This document shows, one piece after another, positions 1 through 10,650 of a stretch of 64,000 bases of DNA. The DNA comes from Vandiemenella viatica. Its lineage: Eukaryota > Arthropoda > Insecta > Orthoptera > Morabidae. The stretch is taken from positions 123,556,095 through 123,620,094 of the forward strand of contig CM061920.1 in the NCBI GenBank assembly GCA_031002005.1, in the 5' to 3' direction. The notes under the pieces are model-generated. The model saw only the letters and a program-made list of their open reading frames with translations. It was not told the DNA's origin and searched no databases. Each line of letters begins with the position of its first letter. The first letter of the stretch is position 1. Made by a program: the position numbers and the translations under genes.

Positions 1-215
1 GCCGTTTCCAACCCCAAGGACAAGAGGGTGCCCTGAACCGCTCCCCGCTCTTCCGCCCTCCTTTCGGAGGCCGTTGGCAAGCAGTGGGTGATTCCTTATA
101 CCGGGAATCTTTCAGTCGCCAGAGCCTCGTCCGTGCAAACAGGGTGCACCACGTGAAGGAAAGGTTGACATTTGGTTGGAAAAGGCTAGTATAGCCTCTC
201 CCAAACCCTTACACC
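1..215 (-). repeat. LINE 5-prime-end-like repeat, copy A
   Basis: Positions about 135-213 are closely repeated at 5917-5985, both ending in a run reading cccttacacccc, so this is the edge of a dispersed element. Read on the minus strand it starts at about 214 and leaves the window at position 1. Its GC-rich start (a GGGCACCCTCTTGTCC-like stretch, then GGGGTTGGAAACGGC) resembles the 5-prime leader of insect endonuclease/reverse-transcriptase LINEs. That family assignment is recalled resemblance, not a search. No coding part is inside the window. Confidence 0.5.
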
Positions 216-1430
216 CCCCTAGTAACTTACAAGTTAAGAATAGGAATAAAGTAAAACTTAATGTGCTTGTTAAACTTGTGTTCTCTATTCATAAATTTGT
301 TTTAGCCTTATAGCGTCGTCCAGAGCAAAGCAATTAACAAGTTCCAATTTTGTGGTTGCTATTTCATAAATATTAGAAAAATCACGAATCTTGATTGTTT
401 TTATGACTTGGGAGTGATACCATGTTTTACACCAAATAACCTGTTTTTTTTAGGACCATTGGAAGTACAGTAGAATTATGATCACGCAGTAGCCAGTAAA
501 TAGTTTCGAATTTCACGAATTTCCAATGTAAAGAGGAGGAAGGAAGTAAAATTTATCACATTAATTAAACTTGGCAGACTCCGTCTGTGGTGAAATTCCT
601 AAGCATATAAACATATTAGGGTAAAAACGATTTAGAGTAGGTAAGAGGTAGCTATACAGAAATTTACCATTTTTATAGTTTTCTTATAATTTTGGATTTA
701 TGCTTTATTTGTGTTCCAAATATCAGCTTTCTACGACTGCGGGAAGTACCTTAGAGTTTTGATTACCATCAATCAGTGAGTGAGTGGCAGACAAAATCAG
801 TGGAATTTGCATAAAAATAGCTTCCAATCTAAGAACAGGAACGAAACAAAATTTAACGAACTTTCTACGATTCTTGATATCTATTTATAATAGAAATTTG
901 AGCCATGTAATGTCACTCAGAACGACGAAATTGAGGCACAAAAAATGGTCCGAATCACTTACAGAAAAGCGTAAGCAATGCCGCAGTTGACACGACTTGA
1001 TGGGTGTATTACGTTGCGCCAAGATAGAAGCAGTGTTGATCTCTCGCAGTTGAAAGTTCTGATTGTATAGATAAATAATGCGTAAAAGAAAAGAAATTTT
1101 GTAAAAATTAAACACAATCTTACAGCTAGTTTGTACTGTATCTATTCATTGCGGGTGTTATTATTAAATCGGTATACTTTAAAATTGAAATTGTTCATGC
1201 TTGTCGTATTTTAGAAATTAAAGGAACTTTTAATGTGTGGTGGCGAAATTGGTTTGTTTAACGGTTAATAGTGCAAGTTATAGCTAAACTGGCTTTTGGG
1301 TAATTTGCAACAGTGTCTAAAGCATATGTGTGTTACGTTCCAGATACTCAGAGAATAAGTGATTCGTTGATTTATAAGACCATGAAGCTAGGAGTAACAG
1401 CACTGTACCTCACCAAATATTTGGTATGGG
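216..1430. other. AT-rich sequence, no gene seen
   Basis: No recognisable coding region, terminal inverted repeat or tandem array was seen. Short open frames at 784-990 and 885-1115 overlap on opposite strands and resemble nothing recognised. Confidence 0.5.
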
Positions 1431-1439
1431 ACATCTGTC

Positions 1440-1860
1440 TGCATGGTGTGGGATGCCATCGGGTATGACTTAAGGTCATTGTTGCTAATGCATGAGGGGA
1501 CTCCGACATCACAATGCCTCGTCACGGACGGCCTGCGTCTTTCTGTGTTACCTCTCTTGTAACAGTATCGCGGTGCTATATTTCGTCAACAAGACAATGC
1601 TCGTCCCCACACGTCTCATGTCTCTACGAACTGTCTGCTTGATGTTGATGTATTTCCGTGGCATGATTTGTTGCCGATAGAACAGTGTGCGACCAGCTCG
1701 GACGTCAACTCCCAGTGCCAGGATATTATGGAGCAGTTACAACAGATGTAGGCCAGATTGCCTCAGGAGAGGATACTACTGCCTATGACATCCTTCCAAA
1801 CGGAATCAGTGCATGCATCCAGGCCAGAGGGGATGCAACGTCATACTCATAAGTTGCATC
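1440..1860 (+). pseudogene. Tc1-like transposase C-terminal relic
   Basis: Several frames together spell the end of a Tc1-family DDE transposase. The second catalytic Asp block QQDNARPHT is at about 1588-1614, followed by a degenerate block where the third catalytic region should lie (about 1655-1690). The C-terminal helix ARLPQERI is near 1752-1775 and a degraded version of the usual ending 'R-A-C-I-A-R-G' near 1800-1840. Stops and frameshifts separate these pieces, and the N-terminal DNA-binding half was not seen, so this is a dead fragment. The reaction would have been cut-and-paste transposition at TA targets. No terminal inverted repeats were found. Confidence 0.7.
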
Positions 1861-2039
1861 ATACTGCCAAGTTCTTTGTTAAATTTATTCGATTTGTAAT
1901 CACGGAAGTAACATTACATAAACTCTCAGGCAGTGAAGTTTCTGTTCGTTTCTTACTCCCCTGCTGGATGCTCATTTTTTTCTGCCTGTGTATACCTGAA
2001 CATACCATTCATCATGCGATTCAGATGAGTAAATAATTC

Positions 2040-2560
2040 TACAACAAGATTAAAGTTATGAAACGTCTTAACCAATAGGGGAGATATTGAAAAGGATTTC
2101 TCAAATTCCAGTTCTGCTCACGGCGTTCTTGAAAACCGGACGCTTATAAAGTCAATGGGACTAAAAGATTGCATACAAGCCATTAGATTAGAAAAAAAAG
2201 ACGTTAACAAATTTTTCCCAACAGAAATAATGGAGGAGGAATTAAGAACCAATACAGTATCGATTGCATCATCCGTCGATGTTTGGAGGTTTAGTAAGAA
2301 AATCTACACAGATGGCAAGACAGAAATTCAATCTCTACAGACTCTTCAAATAACCTTTTGCATTCATCATCTGCCGAATCAGGTATAAATCTTATGCTTG
2401 AGGTTTAAATATCTCCATACATATTCCCGGTGACACAATGCTACAAATGTCAAAGATATGGTAACATATACAAGAATTTCAAAGGAAATAAGAGGTCCTT
2501 AAAATGTGGGGAAGAGCATAATTCTTCCACCTATCTCAACGAGGTTAAAAAGTGATTAAA
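2040..2560 (+). pseudogene. LINE ORF1 (gag-like) relic with zinc knuckles
   Basis: An open frame at 2155-2388 resembles the RNA-binding part of jockey/I-type LINE ORF1 proteins. About 40 bases past its end, another frame reads CYKCQRYGNIYKNF then LKCGEEHNSSTY (about 2440-2540). This is the spacing of two CCHC zinc knuckles in which the His of the first and the terminal Cys of both are lost. The family packages element RNA. Stops and missing ligands mark it as broken. No reverse transcriptase follows, so it is a truncated or rearranged copy. Confidence 0.6.
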
Positions 2561-3589
2561 TGGCGGAGGTGGACATAATGCCAATGGCAGAGGCTTCCCT
2601 GAACGAAAGCGATAATTTCTATTTAGCCATAGGCACTACAAGTCACACAAGCAGCAAAACATGAAACATATTAACACAAAAATACACTTAAGCACCAATG
2701 AAAGATATGGTATCTTCAGTATTTAATGTATCTATTAGATTTCTCAAAACACTTGATACATACTAGACTCGTGTAAACGCTGTCTAGGCTCGCTCGGTTT
2801 GTCACTGCAGCGCGACCTCTGCCAGCCAAATGCCAGAAATAAAGCACAGAGTACCAACCCTGGACGTAAGCTCGAGTCTGACATGAGGCTCGGTCTGTTA
2901 TTCACGTGCTGTGTGGTGACGAAGCCACCTCGGTACTCGCACGGTACACTGGGAACAGCTACGAACTGCATGGCAGTCTTAAAATCGCTAATTCGACGAA
3001 TGAAGTAAGTGAAAAGTTAAAGAGTGAAGAGTATATGTGTTCTTGTTGCTATTTCTATATGCTGTGGTACCATTCTGTAAGGTTGTATTCCTTTGCTTTC
3101 TGAAAATTCGGATACTTCAACACAACTCTATATTAGTGAAAAAGTAAAAATCGGCTGGTTGCACCACATTTCAAACTTTCTGCGGCTTTATTCCGCATTT
3201 CATACAGTGGAACTATGTTTCTCATGAACACATGAATTATCTATTGGTTATTTACAATCACAATTAGTCTGATATCAGTTATGCTATTATGTGAGTTCAA
3301 TGTTGTGCATTAAAAATGTACAAATGCGTACAAGACGTCACATATATTTGAAGTTTCTGTATAAATAATAATGCACTAAATGTGGATTCAGTGTATGTTT
3401 CATGTATGTCAGTAACTACAGATACCTTATTCATGTTACGATTTTCTTAGCACTGGCTTCATAGATTGTAATATTTCCGTTACATATGTTTATCAAACAC
3501 ACACACATTACACTTCATGACCACGACTATTCAATTGATAGAGCTCGATATAAAATGTTGGTAGTGGTCACTGATATACTGTAGCTGTA
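2561..3589. other. Unassigned sequence with a GC-rich patch
   Basis: No coding gene is supported. Positions about 2760-2980 are distinctly more GC- and CpG-rich than their surroundings, with opposing open frames (2744-2971 minus, 2799-3008 plus) that look like products of composition. The rest is AT-rich without recognisable repeats. Confidence 0.4.
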
Positions 3590-3850
3590 CAATCTTGTGC
3601 AGTTTTCTATGATGTACCAGCCTTGTTATACGATTCGGGCGAGGAAGCAACTGTGTGCTATGCCTGCATTACCGTGCCTCGATTGGTCCGCCGAGCCTTC
3701 GTTTGTCCGCCCAGCCTTCGTTTGTCCACCGGGCGTGGGGAAGTTCCATTGGTCACAGCTCACCCGCGTATACGGGAGCGATCATGGGAATACCCAAGCG
3801 ATTTCGGGCGAGAGTAGACGGCGATATGCACGACACTAGTCCATACTGAA
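3590..3850. promoter_or_regulatory. CpG-rich, promoter-like island
   Basis: This block of about 260 bp is CpG-rich in an AT-rich background. It holds two inverted CCAAT boxes (ATTGG at 3682-3686 and 3748-3752), a GC-box-like GGGCGTGGGG (3731-3740) and a short direct repeat (AGCCTTCGTTTGTCC, twice, about 3694-3728). Three overlapping frames stay open through it, which fits high GC rather than coding. It could be the promoter of a host gene or the promoter region of an LTR element. No downstream exon could be tied to it. Confidence 0.35.
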
Positions 3851-4620
3851 GCAGACTTTGTCATTCTGGAAGATATTTAGCTTTCGGCTAAAGCACCAAG
3901 CTGGTGACGATCTTGGCTTGACTCCTGCAAAAACTCGAAATCCTTTCTTTTATTCTTCTGCTTTCAATCATCACTTCGACGATCAATTTCTCTAAGTATT
4001 CTCAGTTTTTTCTAATTATATATACAAGGATTCATGACTGCAGGGCCCGCTCTAGCGGTTTTGCCGCCCCGGACAAATAGATAATTTGCCGCCCCTTAAG
4101 ATTATGTAGAATTATATATTTTATTAAAAATTAATTAATTTTTAATGGAATAAATTATTTAATTTTAATTTTAATAAAATCGTATATTCATAAATAAAGT
4201 TATTGAATTTTGATCTAGCTGCTCAAAATAGAGAAATTAATTATGAAATATCTGTACATAGCCACAAGTTAACTATATTTTTTTACATTTTTAAATGCTA
4301 TTACAGATGGATATTATCACACAAACAATCTAAATGCCATTATTTTGAAAATAAAACAAGATTACATCAAATACGCTAAAATAAAAAAACAACTTTTTTT
4401 CTTATTTTCAGTTTGCGAATTTTTTATTACATCTTTAAATTTACTTCATCAGCAATTTCATACTCAATTGCCAAAATGGCTAAATCATTAAATTATCAAT
4501 TTCTTGGTTTTCGTAAATGCTTAGCAAGGCGTCGTATACATCTCCCAAATGAAATTTTAAAGGGTTTAATGCCTCTATCCTACTCTCCCAACTAGTGTCA
4601 CTCCATGTTTTCAAAGTTTA
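3851..4620. other. AT-rich sequence, no gene seen
   Basis: Low-complexity AT-rich DNA with no supported gene. A short GC-richer stretch near 4040-4095 stands out but matches nothing recognised. Confidence 0.45.
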
Positions 4621-4916
4621 ATTTAATTTAATTAATTTAATTTAATTGCAATGGAGCACAGGCTCCGGTGGCAATTTCCCTACACAGCTATCTTCCCCCT
4701 ATCCTGCACCCACCTACATTTGCCCTCTACAATTTTTTTCTTTAAATTCCTTCAAAGTTTTCGGTAAATTATTCATCGTTTCTCTTGGTAACTCATTCCA
4801 ATCCCTGACACCCTTACCTAAAAAAGAGAATCTTCCTACACCCTTGTGCCTGAAATCGAGTGCCAGCTTGTGGTCATGGTCATCTTTTCCCTTCCATGCA
4901 CTACTTTTGAACCCTG
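4621..4916 (-). mobile_element. CR1-like LINE 3-prime tail (family L-A)
   Basis: The minus strand encodes the end of a LINE reverse-transcriptase ORF (about 4714-4916): KGKDDHDHKLALDFRHKG, then GRFSFLGKGVRDWNELP. It is followed by a 3-prime UTR and an AATTTA-type repeat tail (4621-4648). The same block recurs at 37248-37510, 47205-47700 (opposite strand), 29600-29820 (opposite strand) and 52350-52760, so it is one repeat family. The copy runs into the assembly gap on its 5-prime side. Confidence 0.8.
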
Positions 4917-5916
4917 NNNNNNNNNNNNNNNNNNNNNNNNNNNNNNNNNNNNNNNNNNNNNNNNNNNNNNNNNNNNNNNNNNNNNNNNNNNNNNNNNNNN
5001 NNNNNNNNNNNNNNNNNNNNNNNNNNNNNNNNNNNNNNNNNNNNNNNNNNNNNNNNNNNNNNNNNNNNNNNNNNNNNNNNNNNNNNNNNNNNNNNNNNNN
5101 NNNNNNNNNNNNNNNNNNNNNNNNNNNNNNNNNNNNNNNNNNNNNNNNNNNNNNNNNNNNNNNNNNNNNNNNNNNNNNNNNNNNNNNNNNNNNNNNNNNN
5201 NNNNNNNNNNNNNNNNNNNNNNNNNNNNNNNNNNNNNNNNNNNNNNNNNNNNNNNNNNNNNNNNNNNNNNNNNNNNNNNNNNNNNNNNNNNNNNNNNNNN
5301 NNNNNNNNNNNNNNNNNNNNNNNNNNNNNNNNNNNNNNNNNNNNNNNNNNNNNNNNNNNNNNNNNNNNNNNNNNNNNNNNNNNNNNNNNNNNNNNNNNNN
5401 NNNNNNNNNNNNNNNNNNNNNNNNNNNNNNNNNNNNNNNNNNNNNNNNNNNNNNNNNNNNNNNNNNNNNNNNNNNNNNNNNNNNNNNNNNNNNNNNNNNN
5501 NNNNNNNNNNNNNNNNNNNNNNNNNNNNNNNNNNNNNNNNNNNNNNNNNNNNNNNNNNNNNNNNNNNNNNNNNNNNNNNNNNNNNNNNNNNNNNNNNNNN
5601 NNNNNNNNNNNNNNNNNNNNNNNNNNNNNNNNNNNNNNNNNNNNNNNNNNNNNNNNNNNNNNNNNNNNNNNNNNNNNNNNNNNNNNNNNNNNNNNNNNNN
5701 NNNNNNNNNNNNNNNNNNNNNNNNNNNNNNNNNNNNNNNNNNNNNNNNNNNNNNNNNNNNNNNNNNNNNNNNNNNNNNNNNNNNNNNNNNNNNNNNNNNN
5801 NNNNNNNNNNNNNNNNNNNNNNNNNNNNNNNNNNNNNNNNNNNNNNNNNNNNNNNNNNNNNNNNNNNNNNNNNNNNNNNNNNNNNNNNNNNNNNNNNNNN
5901 NNNNNNNNNNNNNNNN
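4917..5916. other. Assembly gap, 1000 N
   Basis: Exactly 1000 N. The round number suggests a placeholder of unknown true size. Open frames called across it are artefacts. Repeat sequence borders it on both sides. Confidence 0.99.
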
Positions 5917-5985
5917 ACCACGTGAAGGAGAGGTTGACATTTGGTTGGAAAAGACTAGTATAGTCTCTCCCAAACCCTTACACCC
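5917..5985 (-). repeat. LINE 5-prime-end-like repeat, copy B
   Basis: Nearly identical to 145-213 (a handful of differences by eye) and ending at the same point, so this is a second copy of the same element edge. The rest lies in the gap. Confidence 0.6.
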
Positions 5986-6839
5986 CATTCCTTTTATAAA
6001 ACTTTATTTCAGCATTCAAGAATATCAATTGATTGATAAGGCTCTAATTAGTGTAGCACTATCTACAAACACTTGAGTTACGGTACTGTCTTCCTGTTGA
6101 TGTGCAAGTGTGAAATAATCAATATAAATCTTTCTTTATTGTATACTTTGGTGGTTTTAATCATCGATTATTGTTTGTTTTATCTTGATACATAGGCTGC
6201 AATATATCTATTACCTTGGCAAAACCATTCCTGTTAGGGATAATCTATATACTAAATAATTTTGTGAACATTGGACAGTAAATTATCTAAATTATATAAA
6301 ATCAGTTTTCGTAAAAGATGTAAGAGTGCAGTTGAAGTTGTTTTTCAAATGCAATGGACTTTGTTGCATCCATTAAGAGAACTCAAGACAACGATAATTT
6401 TAAAGTGTACTCTCTTGGCACAGAAAAGTTAGTTTAAAAGTTAATCCAATTTCAGTGATATAAAAGCATGTGGTTAGGTGGCATGAAAGATTCAGAATTG
6501 CCAATTAATGCAAAGAGTTGTGTTGGATTTTCATAGATCAAGGTGTAGTAAGCATTAACAAGGAGGGTTTGAACATAATTTTGGCTAATGAAGTAAATTA
6601 AAAACATGATTTTTAATTAAGAGAAACAAATTAAAATTTAGAATAAAAGAGATACAATACAATACATTCATTTTCCATTTATCCCAATATAAGAGACTGG
6701 CTCTGTGGGATGTGGAAAGTTATCAGTTTACGATAAACAGTTGCATAACAAAATAATAAGTACACCAGTAGATGAACAGTCATAGCATACATGGTACATT
6801 AAACAATTACTTCTAGTGCCATAATTGTGTATTTTACTA
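5986..6839. other. Unassigned AT-rich sequence
   Basis: No gene, terminal repeat or tandem array recognised. Confidence 0.45.
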
Positions 6840-7654
6840 TTTGTTTCAAACAAAGTATAATTTTGTGACTACAAAGGACATTAATGTGTATATATACTCA
6901 GACGCTAATGTTAAAATCCCTAACTTCTTGAACAGTTCTCTACATGAAGTTCTATTGCTAACCCCACACATAATTCTTACTACACACTTTTGGGCCCTAA
7001 AAACTTTGTCTCTGTGGGTAGAATTGCCCCAGAATATTATTCCATATGACAATAAGGAGTGAATATAAGCAAAATAACTAGCTGCCTCATATGGAGATCA
7101 CCTATAGCTGAAATTGTACGAATTGCAAACGTGGCTGCACCCAATCGTTTTAGTAGGTCAGAAACATGTACTTTCCAATTTAAATTATGATTAATATACA
7201 AACCTAGAAATTTCACACTCTCTACCTCTTGAATGGACTGGCCTGCAAATTTTATGTCTATATCTGGTGTTAATCTGTGTGACGTACTGAATTGCATATA
7301 CTGAGTTTTATCAAAGTTTGAAGACAAGCCATTAGCTGTAAACCATTTATTAATCAGTTTAAAGACATAATTTGAAATGTATTCTGTAGATAAATCTGGA
7401 GTGTTTTTAATTCCTATGTTTGTGTCATTGTCATCTACAAATTGGACAAATGTTGAGTGGTTAGATGAAACACAGGGTAGATCATTTATATATATTAAAA
7501 ACAATAGTGGCCCCAATATAGAAACCCTGAGGTACTCCACATCTGATTAATTTCCACTCAGAAAACAGTGGACCTCTTAAGGCAGCCTTAAAATTCTCCA
7601 TTGACCCTTTCTGTTTTCTATTCAGAAGGTAAGAACTAAGGCATTTATTAACAA
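6840..7654 (-). pseudogene. LINE reverse transcriptase, 3-prime half (split by Helitron)
   Basis: On the minus strand, 7630-7580 reads SSYLLNRKQ, then a VPQGSILGP-type block near 7540. Next comes an open frame 7540-7037 with LGPLLFLIYINDLP, a catalytic-loop region FVDDNDTN (altered from the usual F/Y-A-D-D-T), and FLGLYINHNLNWKVHV. A frameshift near 7050 leads into 7052-6846 with SYGIIFWGNS and TSCRELFKKLGIL, the usual LINE thumb/C-terminal sequence. The N-terminal half of the same domain lies at 10345-10650; Helitron H1 separates them. Frameshifts make it a pseudogene. Clade: CR1/jockey group, not resolved further. Confidence 0.85.
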
Positions 7655-7711
7655 CTAGCAGTTACCCGCGACTTCGTCGGTGTTAAAGAGTGTTGTAATA
7701 TAAGATTTTCT

Positions 7712-8010
7712 TGAGAGGTCTGGTTGCTCAGTGGTCAGGGCGTCCAACTGGAGATGGAAAAGTCTCCAGTTTGAATCCCAGTCTCGGCGAGAATTTTCAT
7801 AGGTTCTTAGCTCGACCTTCACCTCTGGCTTAGGTTGTTGTGTGATATGAAGAACGCCAGAATACTTAGTGGTTCTGATTCCATATTGAACTGTGGGTTC
7901 TCTATGCCCAGAAGGATTACTGGGTTATTTAAGTGGCCACGAAAGTGCCTGATTGCGCAGACGTAAAGAAGCCTTGTCACCTGGTCAATACGACCATACA
8001 ATTTATTTTA
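7712..8010 (+). mobile_element. tRNA-derived SINE inside Helitron H1
   Basis: The 5-prime part carries a pol III A-box-like TTGCTCAGTGG (about 7727-7737) and a B-box-like GTTTGAATCCC (about 7769-7779), spaced as in a tRNA. About 230 bp of non-tRNA body follow. It is not a functional tRNA gene: the acceptor-stem ends do not pair and the body continues. The ends are approximate; no clean target duplication was identified. Confidence 0.6.
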
Positions 8011-8179
8011 CAGCTATTTTTATTAGTAATAGTAGTATTAAATATTGCAATAAAATAACAAAAAATTATTTATGTTCCATAACAATTTCATCGAACTTTT
8101 AAAACAATAAAAATATTCTGTATGTTTAGAGTATTTTCAGTTTAATACATCGGTATATACAATATTGTATGACTTGTTA

Positions 8180-8700
8180 TTTTCTGAAAAAAACGTAAAT
8201 TCTTTGCACTCGATTGCCGCGAGCAGGCAACATATAATTGATCATGGGAAAAGCAGGGATTATCCAAATGTATTCCCAGAACTTTTAACGTTTGACCCTG
8301 TGATTTATTAATTGTCATTGAAAATGCAATTTTTAATTGGAACTATAATCTTTTAAATTGAAAGGGAAAATTACTGGGAATAATTGGGATACATGGAATT
8401 AATACGGCTTACCCTTTAGATGCACCGGTAAGAATTGTCGCCTTCGCAATGTTTCTTCTTAGTTCTGTGATGTGTAATCTGGTGCCATTGCACAATCTTG
8501 GGGGGGAGGGGGGTCGAGATTACGCATCAGGAGAACTTTAGCGCCAACCATAAGCTCGAGTTTGTGAGACGGCACCCCAGATAACTCGAAGGAGTTTAAA
8601 ATCTCGACGGGGTAGGTAACACCATCGTCAGTTGACATTTCTGTATCGATGGAAGAGTATGTTGTCACTTCTCCGGCTATTTCCTCTAATATTTTTTTAT
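8180..8700 (-). pseudogene. Helitron PIF1-like helicase, C-terminal relic
   Basis: The minus-strand frame 8668-8459 reads YPVEILNSFELSGVPSHKLE then VGAKVLLMRNLDPP, the conserved C-terminal helicase block of Helitron RepHel proteins. Further along (about 8390-8190) a shifted frame gives [26 protein letters not shown] (helicase motif V region) and LYVACSR (motif VI). In the family this domain unwinds DNA during rolling-circle transposition. A stop and frameshift near 8460-8400 break it. The ATP-binding N-terminal motifs and the Rep nuclease were not seen. Confidence 0.85.
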
Positions 8701-10249
8701 TTATGAGTCATTTTTCGGGGCAAGTATTGTCCTCTCACATTACCAGTTTTCGTTTTTGATATTTAGTTGTATGCTCGGGAAAACATTAGTAACTCATATT
8801 GTTTCTGTTCTCATTCTGGCCCAGGCTGCATTTCAACCAAGTCACAAATATTGACGCTAGAAAATCAAAGCTTCTATCAGCCTCTCATTTATACATTCAC
8901 TATAGGGCCTATTGCATTTTAGTGGCGTTATGAATGGCGAAATAAACTTGACTTATTATTTCAGATCGCAATACAAATGAACCCGAATATAAATACATCT
9001 GAACCTACATTCAGTCGCATGAACTATGTCGTCATGTAACAATTATTGAAGTAACATAATTTTTTTAAAATCCTAAATTCTTGTAACTTACGGTGTAGAA
9101 CGTGTACAACTCTAAGACAATTTTTGTTAATATTGCTGCTCAAGCTTATATCGCCATAAAGTGACTGTTACTGCTCGTGGTTTAGTAAGGCGTATAATGA
9201 AATTAATTGTGATAGTAATTTATGCTACACTAATTAGGAATCTTGATATAGAAAATTCTGTTATTACTCGAAATGTAGTTTCAATGTATTTAATGTGTTG
9301 AGGTGTGTTTTTATCGTTTGATTTTGTAGCGGCAATATTAGCAGAGATAGTGGTATGAATGAAATGCTGCCTGGACCAGAATATTTTTGTTGCAGAGTAA
9401 GGGAGAAGGAATTTAGTTATTATTAATAATAAATAAACAGCTTTCATAAGCTCCGTGTAAATGAGGTGTACTGTGTTGTAAACGACTTTCAATGTTGCTT
9501 CATGAAACACTAAGTTTCTGCATTAGGCCATTAAATCATTCGTTTTGAGAGAAGGATTCAATAGATATTTGCAGAATATTGAATAGTAAGCAAGAAGCAC
9601 TGTTTCGTGAATTACCTGTACAAAAAAATATTATTTGTACAAAAATTTTGAACAAAAAATAAAATAGGGTTAGTTTTAACTTTTTGGCAAAAATAATTTC
9701 TAATATTACAGAGACTGTATAGTAACAAAAAAGAAGACACACAGGAAATAAATTAAACTGAGATAGAATGGAATCCGTTACATTTTTATAAATATGACAT
9801 TTCCGGCACGGCAGTTTTGCACTCTAAGTGAACCGACTTTCGTGCTGGTATATTGGAGATGTCATACTATTTTATGTACCCAACTGAAGACATCTCTATG
9901 CAATTTTACCAACAGTACCTACCTTTTTTTTAAATTTAAGTTTAAGTACAGATTTATATTTCCTGCTTCCAAACTATTATTTGTCAAGTGCATCGGTTTT
10001 ATGGCTTTAAAACTAAACACAAACTTGCATACGTCAGAAGGTTTTTGCTTTTATTTCTGAAAAGTAGTGTTTGCGATTTACGTAAAAAGCAAAGAGTAAA
10101 GTGGCGCGGCTGTCCACGAAGTAGGAAACTCTTTGTTGTTTTCGAATTGATATAAATGGCAATTTCTATAAGAACTATGCGATTTTGTGGGATAAAATCT
10201 ATCCTATGTCACTCCATACACAATTAACTGACTTCATGCCAAATTTCAT
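8701..10249. other. Helitron H1 interior without recognisable coding
   Basis: AT-rich interior of H1. Open frames at 9220-9510, 9536-9742 and 9794-10060 have no recognised motif and are treated as chance. Confidence 0.5.
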
Positions 10250-10344
10250 TTAAATATGTTGAGTTATTAAGGCGTGATTGATTCCAAAAGTACATCCAAA
10301 CACACATCCGTACTTTTTCATTTTCTCATTTATAGATATATAGA

Positions 10345-10650
10345 TGCCATCTATACCATAATACTTTAGTTTCTGTATCAGAATTTTATGATCTACACAG
10401 TCAAATGCTGTAGATAAGTCACAAAAAATTCCCACAGGAATTAATTTATCATTTATTCCTTCTAAAATATTGTCAGTGAATGCAAATATAGCTTGTTCTG
10501 TTGAATGACCCTTTTGGAAACCAAATTGTGATTTAGTTAGAAAATTATTATTTCAAGTTGTTCATAAACTCTATTGTACATTGCTTTCTCATAAACTTTT
10601 GAGAAGGCTGTTAGTAATGAAATAGAGTGGATAAAAGAATAAAGGTAATT
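10345..10650 (-). pseudogene. LINE reverse transcriptase, 5-prime half (split by Helitron)
   Basis: The minus strand gives FSKVYEKAMYNRVYEQL, then SQFGFQKGHSTEQAIFAF, then GIFCDLSTAFDCVDHKILI with catalytic motif A (D before LSTAFD), ending YYGIDG at 10346. The remaining motifs continue at 7654. Upstream of about 10650 homology fades, so the copy is 5-prime truncated. Internal stops are present. Confidence 0.85.

Larger units (their letters stand above)
7655..10344 (-). mobile_element. Helitron H1 inserted in a LINE
   Basis: Read on the minus strand it begins TCTATATATCTATAAATGAG (10344 downward) and ends GCGGGTAACTGCTAG at 7655. It is flanked by A on the 5-prime side and T on the 3-prime side, the canonical Helitron layout (A|TC...CTRR|T, no target duplication). 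Taking it out brings together the two halves of one LINE reverse-transcriptase domain (10345 side and 7654 side), apart from an old 1-base slip. Inside lie a helicase relic (8180-8700) and a SINE (about 7712-8010). At 2690 bp with no intact Rep it is non-autonomous now. Confidence 0.85.

Noticed and set aside
4646..6076. Long open frames across the N gap on both strands
   Set aside because: They are artefacts of translating N as open sequence.
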